A stretch of 64,000 nucleotides of DNA from Leptasterias polaris (lineage: Eukaryota > Echinodermata > Asteroidea > Forcipulatida > Asteriidae). Positions 34,701 through 45,998 of the stretch are shown here, in pieces; position 1 is the first letter of the stretch, and every line of letters starts with the position of its first letter. The notes beneath the pieces were generated by a model. The model did not search any database. It was not told the origin of the DNA and saw only the letters and a list, made by a program, of their open reading frames with translations. A program made the position numbers and the translations under genes. Location: NCBI GenBank assembly GCA_037783415.1, contig JAZGTN010000037.1, positions 620,001 to 684,000 on the forward strand. The letters are read 5' to 3'.

Positions 34701-37700
34701 AGGAAAGACTCAGCAGCGTAATTTTCTGCGTCTTCGTTCGGACTTCCTTGGGTTGCATCAAGAGAACTTTCAAACAACTTTGTGTATTGTCCCTCCGTGT
34801 AGAATTCATCATTATCTGACCCCTCACTAAAGAAGACTGGATCTTCATCAGATGTTCTGTCTAAATTTATTACGGATTGTTGCTGGTTTGCTGCTTGGTC
34901 CTCTGCAAAGTTGCTTGAGTTGAACTGTTGCACATGATTCCCACTGTTACCATTTTCATTACTGGACAATGTCCCCAGAACGAGGTTTTGCTTTTGTTCC
35001 GAGTTTCTCATATCTTGGTCCAAGTTTAGTTCATCCACCGACACAAAATGCTTCTGCCCCGACACTGGAAGACTATAGACGTGGTCGTTTTCCAGACTTG
35101 CCACAATGTTTGACTGGTGCCTGCTGTCATCTTCAACACCGCTCCCTTGGATAAGCATATTTGGCTCATCATTGACGTCTTGCCTACCACCGTCAAAGTC
35201 TTGCCTACCATCTTCTATGTCTAGTCTGGAATTTTGCTGTTGTGAACCACATAGCTCCATTGGCTCTACTTCCCAACTGGGCACGTCTTTGATAGCCTCC
35301 GTCTCAGAGCTGACTTCAGGGCTTGTCTCTGCGGGTTTCAGCGAAGCAAGTGTTCTTATAGTTAAGAGTGAGTCACTATCGGCATCAATCTTTGTTTCTT
35401 TAGCTTGTGATTGTTTCCTTGGTATGTTACTATGAGTCAAAGAGGCAGATGGAGTAACTGCGATGTCACATATTGGATCACAACCTTGTTTCCTTGTCAA
35501 CGAATTGGACATGTTCTGTGCCAGCAGCAGCTCCTCACAGTCTTGCAACACGACACTACATCGTGGAAGTTTGGTCAGAGAAGATGCGATCAGATCACAA
35601 TCACTACTGTTGTTCACGCATGATTTTGACGAGCTCTCCAGTTCATTCCCCCGAGATTCCACTAGAGGTGTGTACGGTTGCCATGACATATCAAGTGACA
35701 TCATAGTGGACACCCACTGTCTCCTGGATAAGGTGTTTGCCCAATCATCTTCCTCCACTGGCTTCTCGCTATCTGTCTCCTCAACGGAATCTTCCATTTC
35801 ATGATCTGGTATCTTCTTGACGTACATCTTGACTGCAATCTCTCTCTCTGGTAGCCTGACCTGCAGGCTCAGCTGGCTAGTGTTGCGTAGATACTTCACG
35901 CATTTCGGACGAAACACTTTCCAGTCCAACAGTGGACAAATAGAGTCTGGAAGAAAGCTGTTCATAGTCTGAAAGAGAACACACGACAGACAGGATGGCA
36001 AGAGGGGCGCTGTAGGAACAGTAAATGTGCTCTGCTGGTAGAGTTTGTCAACCTCTGCGAACAGTTTCTTAGTTGGTGTGATGGTGAAAGTTGTCAGAAG
36101 GCACAGTCTCTGTAGTCTCAGGTCTCCTTCGAATAAGACCGACAGCTCTTGACACAAGGCTGCGTTGTTCAGGTCGATGCGACCGGCATTGAAGAGGTTG
36201 CTCTGAGGGTTGCTGGCAGGTTCCTGAAATGCCCACAGACACATGTTCACACAAAAGACAAGTGACTGCTTCCCGACCTAAATGGAAATGTGTGAAAGAA
36301 CAAAGTTTTGATATCATACATTGTCTTGTCAGTGCAAGAAAAAGCACACTCGATTTTTTAAATATCATTGTATCTTGCACGAGGCCACTTTCATTTTTGC
36401 AAAGGCCACTATAATTGCAAAATCTTAAAGTCTACGGGAAACTTTTGAAGGGGCACCAAGGCCAAGACCAGGGCAACAGAGGCCATGGCCCGCGTTGCTT
36501 CCGTATAATTCCATGCCTGTACAGTGAATGCCTCTCAAACAGAAATATCATTTTCAGACTATAAAAGTCCAACAGTTAGCATGCTGTGACTGGCTGTTAA
36601 TAAATATCCATAATCATAGCAAATCATAATCATAGCTAAACTCCCCACATGTTCGTTCATGAGCCAAGCATAAAATAGCTGCACAGTTTATGTAGCCTTG
36701 GGGAAGTGAGGTGCCCTTTTTTAAGAGCGTGTTGCTATCTACAAACAAATAAGGAACCAGTTTTTGTTGTAAGTTGTTGCAGGAGCACTGTACACAATGA
36801 CGTGTTGCATAGGGCATATTCTTGGAAATATGGACCATTTTACAACCTCAAATGTCATTTTTCAAAAAAATCTTTTTGACCTTGTAAGATATTTTAAATA
36901 ATTGTATACATATTTAAGTTTACCAAAAGTAAGGATAGTTCAGTTAGTTTTCATCTTGCTGTGGTCATTTAAAAAAGTAGAGTCACCAACAGTGAAACCT
37001 GTGGTTATTTATATTTAATTCAAAGATAGCACAAGTAAAGCACAAGGAACTTCATTCTTTTCTATGGTGAGGCCCAACTGATGTACTTTCAAATAAAAAT
37101 TTAAAAAACTCAACAAAACACCACACACAGAAAATATAAGCCTGACAGAAGAGAGCATAACATTGACGGAAAAACTAAGCAAATATTGTCCGTCATTAAT
37201 TTATTTCTGGCACAACACTACTGTAATTTCTCTGATATATTTGCAGCCTCTCATACCTAAAATCTATCAAAAATAAAAACTTTGTCAAGCTTCTATAATT
37301 TTTTTAAAGGTTATCAACACGCAGTTTTGAATGTCATTTTTGACGGATTTTTAGTGACGTTCGAGAAAAAATGACGGAATTTGCATGACGTTCGAGAAAA
37401 TTGACGAAGTTTATTGCAAATGACGTTCGGTACTTGATTACCTTCGCGCAATCCACATCAAGCATACTTGAACATAAGTTGATTTAGTTTCCAAAAACTA
37501 GCGTTCGGAAGGAAGTATTTCCGTTGTTAATCATCTCAGATACGTTTTGGTTTTTCATCTGGAGCTGTCCGATGGTCTCTCGAACGTCAGTAAATGGCGA
37601 ACGTCATTTACTTGACGGATTTATTTTGCGCAAGTATTAACATCGTGCAGAAAACATGTGCGAATCGAGCATTCCGTGAAAACATCGAGGAGGCCTAACT

Positions 37701-40700
37701 GCAAGAGGACGACAGAGGGGGTTAGTCTCAAGTCAAAGGTCAACTTACAGGCCGATCGGTAAATTCTCGGACGACACACAAAAACATTGACGGACAATGA
37801 CAAAAAGTCGTCGCTGGAAATTTGAAAAAGGGATTACTCTTATTGTTGACCAGGTATCGCAGTAGTCATTGTTTCAAAATAAATATTATTTAAACGTGTT
37901 CTCATCATATTAGTTTCGAATTTATTGAATGTTTAAAACTTTGGTTAATTGACATGTTTCTCATTGTTGAAATTTTTGACAGACAAAAATGACGTTCGGA
38001 AGTTTGCGATTAAAATAAAAATTTCTTTTCAATCAATTGTCAAATTTTTATTTTCTCTTGCTGTTAAAGTATTTGGCATCAGCCCCCACAACCTGAGCAT
38101 GCAAAAGAAAATATGTACTTCAGCAAATATGAAAATTTGATCATTTAAATACCTTTACATCTATGGTGGTAGTGGAAGTCCGTCAAAAATGCTGACGTTC
38201 AAGACTCCAAACCTTTTACCTTGATTTAGTTGAAAGGCATTGGTTGTCAATATTGTGTATGATAACATGTCAGGTACCTCGTAGTTAATTACACTATATA
38301 AAAATTAAAATTAGCTTTCACTTATGAAAATATCAGGGTCTGATTTTCAGGCTTGCAAATGGTGCATATTTTGAATAATATGCCACAGGCAAGTACAGAA
38401 CTGTAATGAGATTCGGCAATCATCTTGTGTTTTCTCCTGATTACTTTTAAATTTTTGTAAATATATTGATGTCGGATAACTTTGCCGCTTTAATTTAAGT
38501 CAAATTTGCCGAGGCTTACTTTACATGTCTGTGTATAAGCTGCCAGGAATAAAGGCCACAGAGCATGTTGAAGGCCTGAAAAACATTATCATCCTTGACT
38601 TAGGGTCAGAAAATGATGGTATACCCCTCTTACCTCACGATGAATGGCTCTGACCAGCTTGAGGATAAACACTGGCTCATACAGGACGAACTTGCTGACC
38701 TGCTGTACCTTGGCTTCAAACACCTCCTTATTGTGGCCGCACTCGGACCACAGCAGATCAACCCAAAGGTCAGTTACCATCTGTAGGTCACTCAGGGAGA
38801 CTGTCTCTGTGCCTAAGAATTCAGGGGGGAAAATCAACATTTATAAATTGCTGCCAAAGAGTACAGTCAGATTGCTTTTTAATTTTTCTATGTAATAGTT
38901 CAAACTAATAATAGGCTCAGATTAAAACAAATAAAACCAAATGCAGGGATGAGAATTGACGAATGTGAACATTCCAGAAAAGTTGGTTGCAGGCCTCATT
39001 ATAGACCCAGAACCTCATTATAGACCCAGAACCTCATTATAGACCCAGAACCTCATTATAGACCCAGAACCTCATTATAGACCCAGAACCTCATTATAGA
39101 CCCAGAACCTCATTATAGACCCAGAACCTCATTATAGACCCAGAACCTCATTATAGACCCAGAACCTCATTATAGACCCAGAACCTCTCGGTGTTACAAT
39201 TCAGGAGGTAAACTGACTCTGTGCAATCATCAGAAATACAAGACTTCAGGTTTGGCCAAAATGTGAACTATTTCTCTCTCCCTTTGGTGACTGCTTTACT
39301 TTTTGAAAACAAATGTGAAGGCTCAAGGAAATTTTGAGAAAATCCTGCAATCAGGAAAAAACATTACAACAAATTACACGCAGGCCTCGACCTTTACAGC
39401 GGCCACCAGCGGCCATTGCCGCGATGCCCCATCGAATTGCCGCGATGCCCTTTTAAAAAACACGTACCTTACGGCCACTTGGCCGTCGTGCCCCTTTTCC
39501 AATGATTCCTTTATATTATGCATTCGAAAGAGTTATTCAAAATAATGAGACGTACGTAGCGTACGCTCCAGCCCATAAGTTTTCCCATGCATCGCGCAAG
39601 TACCGAAATACCTGCAGTGGATCACACTGTAGACCAACATGCAGCCGGCTCACACAGCTAGTTGACGGCAACGATAAACAGAGCGGGAACCGCATGGCCG
39701 GGTAGCCCGCGGCCGGATACCTGTCCGATAAATAGTCTGGCAACAAGAATACTGCTTCAAGTGTCGTCGAGTTACACAAAAGTATAACAGGTACCATACG
39801 CGCTTCGTTGAGCTGAGCTTTACTACTGTACGTGAAAGGAGATTGGCCAGCGTGTTTGCTAACAATAAGCACTGACCAATGACGTGCCCGCTCTAATAAA
39901 TACACGTGCAGATTGTAACGTTCTTGAATTATTCCGAAAGCTAAGCCAATAAACACCATAAACGCAGTTTTTTAAGAAGCTCCCGACTGTTTTGCAAACT
40001 TTGCAAAGTTTCAAGATTATCATCACTTTAAGAAGACGTGGATGTTTTCTGAAAGTTAAATAAAATATTTTTCAGTCAGTAACCATTTCTTTAGAAGTTT
40101 TGTCACATCATAGGTCACATCAACGTCTTTGTTTTTGCTCAAACATTTCCTGAATCTGTCTATACGGAAACGATGAGTCTATCTATTATGTGAGTTTATC
40201 TCTTCATCTCTGCTTTTAATTTATCAAAGTGTACTATTTAAAAAAAACATTTTGAAACTTAAATGATTTTTCAAAATGGTACGTCTTGGCTCATTATTGA
40301 CGTACGGAGCGCCTTTTTAGCGGGGACTTCCCCGAAACCCCCTCGCAATCATCGCGGTTGCCTCGTATACTAACAGCCGATGATGACGTCATACCAACGG
40401 GCGCCCATCCGATTACGTCATACCGCCCTTTCAACAAAAAAGTCTGTGGAGAACAGTGTTTTACAAAAATGTTTGTGACCCAGTGACCTTCCTGCCTCCC
40501 AACTTTCTTTTTCATCTTCAAACACACGTTGGTGTACACGCGTGACTGGTGAAAATGTCAAAATCAAACTATTAACGGTGCCCTAATTTCGGAAATCTTT
40601 CAACTCAATTATATTGATCCATCATCATGCCATCCCACAACAGACTTTTTTTTAAAGCACGAAGGCCAAATGGCTGGAGCGGAGGCAAAGTGCCAATTTT

Positions 40701-42705
40701 TAGACGCACTTTTTTGGTGAGATTGTTCAGCCATAAACGTCGACAAGGTCGGCATGCACGTTTACATACGCCAATTATTAATTTGGCGTTGGGGGGGGAT
40801 TTGTTTTCAATTTTCATAATCACTTATTTATTTCTACTTAATTTTTACAACTTTTCTAGCATGTGAACAGTATAACAATGAAATAAATGCAGGTTGGAAA
40901 GTTGAACACTATCTTGAAATGGAAGGAAGTATACATGTCATCAACAAATACAAGTTTGAAAATGGCCTTGGTGCCCTTTCAGTTGGCCTTGGTGCCCCTT
41001 TCTTTTTTGGAGCCTTTGAGGCCAAGTGGCCTTGACCCTCTGAAGCTTAAGGTTGAGGCCTGTACACGCCTCTTCAAACTCTTCAAATTTGTACGGAAAG
41101 GTTTTGCGGGTAAATACTCACACCACTCCTTGCTGAGTAACATCTCTGCCGTCAATAGAGCAGCTGGAATGTAATATTGACGCAGTGACTTTGCAACAGG
41201 GAGAATCTGCTCCATGGATTTCAACTTCTGGATCTGTAAATTGAAGAATGACATATAATCAACCAAAACAGTATGGGGGAAAAAAGCATCAGTTTTAATA
41301 CTCAGTTCTAATAAAAGCTGTATCTTACAGCTGATTATTCTAACGACAGGCATGCAAAGTTATTTGAATTATGAGACTCTTAAATATGACAATTTTGAAG
41401 GATTACACGGTGATGCAGCACAATCTGCACCAACCATGCCAGAAACACCAAGGCAAACCCTTTCTCCTAACAATAGACCTTATGCATATGACGTCATTTG
41501 AGTAGGGCGCCCTCACCTAGAGGTCAAAAGGAAGATTTTCATTGGCCAATCCTGTGCGCCGCGCGTACAAATCAGCGCGTTTCCATTGTTTCATCATCAG
41601 TTTACCTCTAAGATGGCGGCTTGGTGACGTCAATGCATAAGGTCTATTGTCTGCACTGATCTATTGTTGCATCAAAAGTGTTCAACTTTTTTTTTTTTAG
41701 TGCACAAAAAAACAAACAGTATCTCTGGCTTCAAGTGCCATCTGAAAGACAAAGTAAATTATGATTAAATGTCTTGCTGAAGGACACAAGTACCACAACC
41801 GGAACCCGAACCAACACTCTGACAACACCAAAACTAAAGTCCAGTGTGCTAGACCGCTCAGTCAAGTAAATTCATCCCAATTCTAGCTTTCACTTTCAAG
41901 AATCAATCCAAAAGTTTTCTTTTCAAAAGTGTCCCAATCTTTTCTTAGTCCAAGCAATGTGGTACATGTACAGACTCTGTGCATCACCAGAAATACAAAA
42001 CTACAGGTTTGGAAACATATTTGAGTATTTCTTCCTCCCTTTGGTGACTGCTTTACTTCTTTCGAGAAAATATAAAGGATATTTTAAGGATATTATCAAG
42101 GATATTTTGAGAAAAACCTGAAAAATCACGTCCGACAACCCTAATACTATCGGTGTACTCTCCTGCCCTACAAACAGAAGAAACCCAAACACCCAATGCT
42201 AGCCTGGACGATATGGTACTTTGCGACTGTCTGTGGTACCAGTGCCAGCTGTACAAACAGAAGAAATTTATGTACCTAATGCCAGCCTGGTAGGTATGGT
42301 AATTTATGGTTGTATGTGGTACCAGTGTAAAGACCCCACATTGGCAGCCAAAGCTGAGGTAGAAAAATGCAAACATGCATGCATGTATGCACTGCACACT
42401 TTGATACGTGTACATTGTAGGTCTTCATTGAACTCAGTGACTGAGGGTGCTGTTTTGGGCTTGTGAAGTCGTATGCAAGGGGGCTAAAGGTTTTTAATTT
42501 GGTTTTGTTGTACCTCACTCCACATTAGATCCAGCTTCTCCATGTTAGTGCAGAGAATAAGAGCAGTCTCCAGAAACACTTGATCTTTGCCCAGTTCCTC
42601 ATCATAATAGCAGGCTCTTGCTAGCAACAAGGCCTTCTCGAAGTGGCCTTCCTCCAGAAGAGTCTTCAGCTGCTGGGTCATTGGCACTTGATGCTCCACT
42701 GACAT
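31775..42705 (-). CDS. ZNF292/RLF-like N-terminal domain protein lacking zinc fingers
   Basis: Coding exons on the minus strand: 42705-42514, 41233-41122, 38812-38634, 36277-31775. Phases agree, giving 1661 aa. The start ATG has in-frame stops upstream in its exon, whose acceptor is near 42771, so an untranslated first exon must lie further right. Residues 1-330 are helical. They align by eye with the N-terminal region of human ZNF292/RLF/ZNF654: VQQVSKFVLYEPVFILKLVR, CQELSVLFEGDLRLQRLCLL, VDKLYQQ and DWKVFRPKC have clear counterparts. The rest is long, acidic/Ser/Gln-rich and probably disordered. Degenerate repeats of 23-28 aa (residues about 880-1110) are built on QLVNSE and LASLES. The basic C-terminus has RYNLR/RYHLR motifs (about 1461 and 1492), PRKTTRSKSQK and KRPLRTYAAKK. 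No C2H2 finger is seen, unlike the vertebrate proteins. It is probably nuclear. The molecular role is not known from the sequence. Confidence 0.8.
33430..34120 (-). repeat. Coding degenerate repeats, Gln/Ser-rich
   Basis: Within the 4.5-kb exon, about ten imperfect units recur with motifs such as EQKLTSLESIKQQS, EQGELASLESASQQ and QRQLVNSELAVSP. They encode a low-complexity, polar segment. Units vary in length, so this is an old in-frame expansion. Confidence 0.65.
36370..36525 (+). repeat. CAGGCCTGGAATTTCAT repeat copy (intron 3)
   Basis: It has the family phrases CTTAAAGTCTACGGGAAAC, AGACCAGGGCAACAGAGGCC and TATAATTCCATGCCTGTACA. It lies just upstream of the acceptor of the large final exon of the ZNF292-like gene. 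Confidence 0.6.
37155..38210. repeat. Intronic region dense in TGACG motifs
   Basis: About ten copies of TGACGTTCG, TGACGGA or their complements occur in 1 kb (near 37190, 37341, 37370, 37400, 37420, 37580, 37600, 37785, 37988 and 38180), in both orientations. The paired TTGTCCGTCA (37186) and TGACGGACAA (37789) suggest a palindromic mobile element with internal repeats. No transposase reading frame is visible. Located in intron 3 of the ZNF292-like gene. Confidence 0.55.
38994..39183 (+). repeat. 19-bp minisatellite, ten identical units
   Basis: The unit CCTCATTATAGACCCAGAA is repeated exactly ten times without mismatch, so the array is recent. It is in intron 2 of the ZNF292-like gene, just left of the 1.7-kb mobile element. 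Confidence 0.97.
39381..41062. mobile_element. 1.68-kb CAGGCCTC-TIR DNA transposon, non-autonomous
   Basis: Terminal inverted repeats CAGGCCTCGACCTTTA and TTAAGGTTGAGGCCTG are flanked by direct repeats TACACG (39375-39380 and 41063-41068). CAGG ends recall the hAT superfamily, but the 6-bp duplication is shorter than the usual 8. Sub-terminal blocks repeat GGCCTTGGTGCCC and GCGGCCATTGCCGCGATGCC. The interior has a GC-rich, promoter-like block (40295-40440) with TGACGTCA and GGGGACTTCCCC. No transposase is visible, so it is non-autonomous or a gene-capture derivative. It sits about 60 bp from the exon 2 donor of the ZNF292-like gene. Confidence 0.75.
41395..41875 (-). repeat. SINE-C (reverse) split by an AATAGACC MITE
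   Basis: The left part (CAGAAACACCAAGGCAAACC) and right part (GCTGAAGGACACAAGTACCA, CCCGAACCAACACTCTGA) match the reverse SINE-C copy at 56200-56490. The MITE at 41471-41649 separates them. Confidence 0.65.
41471..41649. mobile_element. AATAGACC MITE, intact (179 bp)
   Basis: Inverted ends CAATAGACCTTATGCATATG and GCATAAGGTCTATTG, with an inner inverted TGACGTCA pair. The interior is GC-rich (GTGCGCCGCGCGTACA). It inserted into a SINE-C copy. Related copies: 11142-11294 plus fragments. Confidence 0.8.
42140..42335. repeat. Dispersed repeat with local duplication
   Basis: Two adjacent copies of a block of about 95 bp (CAAACAGAAGAAA, AATGCCAGCCTGG, TGTGGTACCAGTG) start at about 42172 and 42250. 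They match the family at 16940-17135. Confidence 0.6.
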
Positions 42706-44791
42706 CGTGCCTGAGTCTTAAGACGTCTTTCAAATTGAAGTGATTTATAATCCAGATTCAGGTACCTGGAACAAAAAATCAAAGAAAAATGTCCATCAAT
42801 TTTGTTTGTGAGGCACAAATTTAAATATGTACATGTACACACACATTACACGAATATGTACTTGCAGGGAGAATAATCTCTAATAATAATACACAATCTG
42901 AGAAGCGTTTCTGACTGAAATGTTTCTCAGATTCAAATTTGAGGGCATAAAAACTGATATATTTTTACACAAACCACAAAACTTTGAAGACTTCTCAAAA
43001 TCCTTTACTATTGAAAGCTACTGTAGGCTTCTAACCAATAGACTTGTATTGCCATTATTTTTAAGAGTGATAACCAAACGTAAACCTTCCCTTTAATAAG
43101 CTAGTGTTAGAAAGAAGTATGTTGCACTGTGGATAGAAGTGTCCTAATTTTTACATGCAGTGACCAACAGCAACGGTTATCGCAGCCTTGCCCCACACAC
43201 AACATATTGAAACTACAAATGACACAATGCAGCAAGCTTGGCCAGAAAGTTGTGATACATTTTGTAATTGTCTGATTTTCTATGACTTTGGTGTGTATGT
43301 TTGCAGTTGTGATTGATTGATGCATTAAGGAACAGAGCTTCATGGATGGATACACAATGTATTGAATCATTGATCAGACTAGACCCAGTAACTAAGGCGC
43401 TGTACTCTGCTTTTTTGCAAAATTTTGACATCTACAACAACAAAAAAGGGAGGAAAAGGAGTATAAACAGCACCCCAGTTACTCGGATTATGATTAGACC
43501 AACACTAAGAGTTACTGCTGCACTCTCTGCAGTGATCAGATCAGAAATAAACCCTTTCACTGCGCCATGTTGAATCTGCCCCGGTCTGTTGGCCTTCCTT
43601 GTGTGTTTCGAATAGACCATTTATTTAGTTTTACACGCTCCTCTTCATGCTGTGCATCAAGTGTATTTATCAAGTTGCAGAGTTCGAAATATACAAATCA
43701 ATGCACTACGGCGCACTGGGCAGATAAAACATGATGCACTAGTACACTACCATAAAATTGAAAGGGTTTATTTGAATTTTGTCCTGTGACTGTGAGTGTG
43801 TGTGTTTTTATTTTTAAATTTAATTCAATCATAAATGTTCATGTTGGGAATGTTTATAATATAAATTATAAGCTACTGTCCTGGTAAAAAACTACATGTA
43901 CCATTTAGTTTACTGAAGAAACAAAAAAGAAAAATATACATGTATACAACATTGCTCAGATGATGACACATTTGAAGGGAGAAAACACCCATTGTTATCG
44001 CACCCTCCTTAGTAAACCCCGCCCCTACAACACACAATATCTGACACACACGTGATACAGTGATATAAACACAGCCGATAAAAGACAAATAATACAAATT
44101 GCAAATCATGTCCTACACAAACGTTTAATACAAAGAATGTACTCATCAAGCTTCGCAAAATAAATACAGCCTTTTATAACAGAATCACTGGCCATGGAAA
44201 ACTCTGCAAATATAATTACCAAGGTCGAGCGGAAAAGAAATTGGTCCCGAAATTATTTTCTGCGTTGTCCCCATCGCTGGAGCGGTCTGAATACTAAATT
44301 GTGTATGACAAGTGTGGCAACCCTGATGTGATACGTGCTACTTGGCACTCGTAAATTGGTTACCAGACCTTTTCTGACCCTTTAACCCTTTACATTCGTC
44401 TTCGATCGTCCCCAGGTTCTTAACCAAAGGTTTGGGACGACCAGTGGGTTCGAGCGAAACGTACGTCACGCACATTATTTTTATCCGTGTACCTACGGTG
44501 TCCCTTGTATTGCAATACACAAACAAATAAACAAACAAACATTAATATTTTTACTGATAACATAATAATAATAGTCGCTGTTTTTCATAAATTTTCCAAC
44601 TCGGATCCTAACTCGGATCCTCCGCCCCCCCCCCCCCCCACTGCGCAAATTAATTTTTAAGGGAAGATAAAATATATTTAATTTTGAAAAGTCGACAGTT
44701 TATTTTAATTTATGTAATGACTTGATAATTAAAACGGTTTTCCCCAAATAATTATCTGGATTACAGCACCACTTTGTAGACATCAAGTGCT

Positions 44792-44792
<1 letters not shown>

Positions 44793-44823
<31 letters not shown>
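44793..44823 (+). repeat. Poly-C homopolymer (31 C)
   Basis: An uninterrupted run of 31 C in the divergent promoter zone. A shorter C run lies at about 44625-44639. Confidence 0.9.
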
Positions 44824-44825
<2 letters not shown>

Positions 44826-45039
44826 CTTGACTGCAACTACCGGACCCTGCCTGCCTCCGCGTGCCAGGGTTTAGTCTTGATGCAAGACGTTGTTGTTCCT
44901 AATATCGCTCGACTATCGCGATTCCCGCTATCCGCTCACGGACCATTGAACAATAGCGGGCGCTGTTAGAAAGATTTACCGTTTTGTATAAAGACTAGGA
45001 AGGATGACAAATCAGTTCCGTTGACGTCATGTACGTATT

Positions 45040-45140
45040 GGGAAACTTCCCCGAAACAAAACAGGAAGTACCTGGGGCTCCCCCTAAAATCGCTACCGTC
45101 TAAAAACATGGGCCAACCACGGAGGAAGGACTCAAACAAG
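45040..45140 (+). promoter_or_regulatory. Candidate IRAK4 first exon/core promoter with uORF
   Basis: An ETS-like ACAGGAAGTACC (about 45060) is followed by an ATG in strong context (AACATGG, 45108) and then by a good donor, AACAAG|GTAGGC, at 45141. The first plausible downstream acceptor is 46512-46513. If the two are joined, the exon gives IRAK4 a 5' leader with an upstream ORF (MGQPRRKDSNK and onward) that overlaps the IRAK4 start out of frame. The exon could instead belong to another transcript. Confidence 0.4.
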
Positions 45141-45552
45141 GTAGGCTATGTCGTAATCTAAGGTGGACTAATCTTTGCTTTGTATATTTACGAGGGTGCA
45201 GCTCCTGATGGATTTTCCCGTCTCAGTCTAAAGTGTTTTATTCGGATGATGAAACTCAAGAACAAACTGGATCAGATTCTGAGTGAACGAGTTTAACTGG
45301 CTGAGAATCAATCACCACACACTCACTCACCACCACAGCACATGTATGATGTATAGGACTAGCTAGTACATAGTAAGTAGGACTCTATCTACTATAGGAG
45401 TCTGATTCTGACCTGACATTGTCGTAAAAGAACACGTTTGTGTGGAAACCTGAAACAACTAACTGGACAGTATACGTCGTTTAGTCGCTAGTCTCAGTGC
45501 TTCGTTGTGACTGTCGGGTGTGAGTAAGACTAAGAGTATAGTCTGGATGACT

Positions 45553-45998
45553 GAGCAATTTCATAGCGCTGCTTAGCTCCACTTGTGTGGCCAAGCAAGG
45601 TATTTCTGAATCCTTATTCAGAGCATGGAGGAAGTTCCTTCCTTCATGTTCAGAGAGACCTTGGGCTTGGCCACACAAGTAGGGCTAAGCGCTGCTTAAC
45701 GGTATTTTGGTAAGCAAACTTTTGTGCTTTAATACTGTAGCAGAAAAATTTGCTTTAAAAGCAAAATTTGGCAGCCAGCTTGCGTGTTCACCACGGATTT
45801 GCATTGTTATAATGTTACATTATAATTTTTATACAGTAATGAGTATAAAGCACTGGAAGGTAAGCATTCATTTTCGTGTGCTTACAGATACAGGGTAGCA
45901 ACGCTATGAAATGGAAACTTGCGCAGTAAGCACTTAAGCAACTCTATGAAATGGAAACTTGCGCAGTAAGCACTTAAGCAACTCTATGAAATTGGGCC
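45553..45998. mobile_element. GGGCCC MITE with nested hairpin and end duplication
   Basis: The left end GCAATTTCATAGCGCTGCTT and right end CTCTATGAAATTGGGCCC define it. A hairpin insert at 45576-45683 has arms CACTTGTGTGGCCAAGC and GCTTGGCCACACAAGT. The right end is tandemly duplicated (GAAACTTGCGCAGTAAGCAC twice, 45912 and 45955). Confidence 0.75.

Noticed and set aside
33657..35804. Several plus-strand ORFs of 60-113 aa
   Set aside because: They are antisense shadows of the long minus-strand exon.
31775..36277. C2H2 zinc fingers in the large exon, expected from ZNF292 similarity
   Set aside because: Cys and His spacing was read through the ORF; no CX2-4C...HX3-5H pattern is present.
38994..39183. 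CRISPR-like array
   Set aside because: The 19-bp units are contiguous without spacers, in an animal intron.
39537..39959. 140-aa minus-strand ORF
   Set aside because: It lies wholly inside the 1.68-kb TIR element and has no transposase motif or other recognisable feature.
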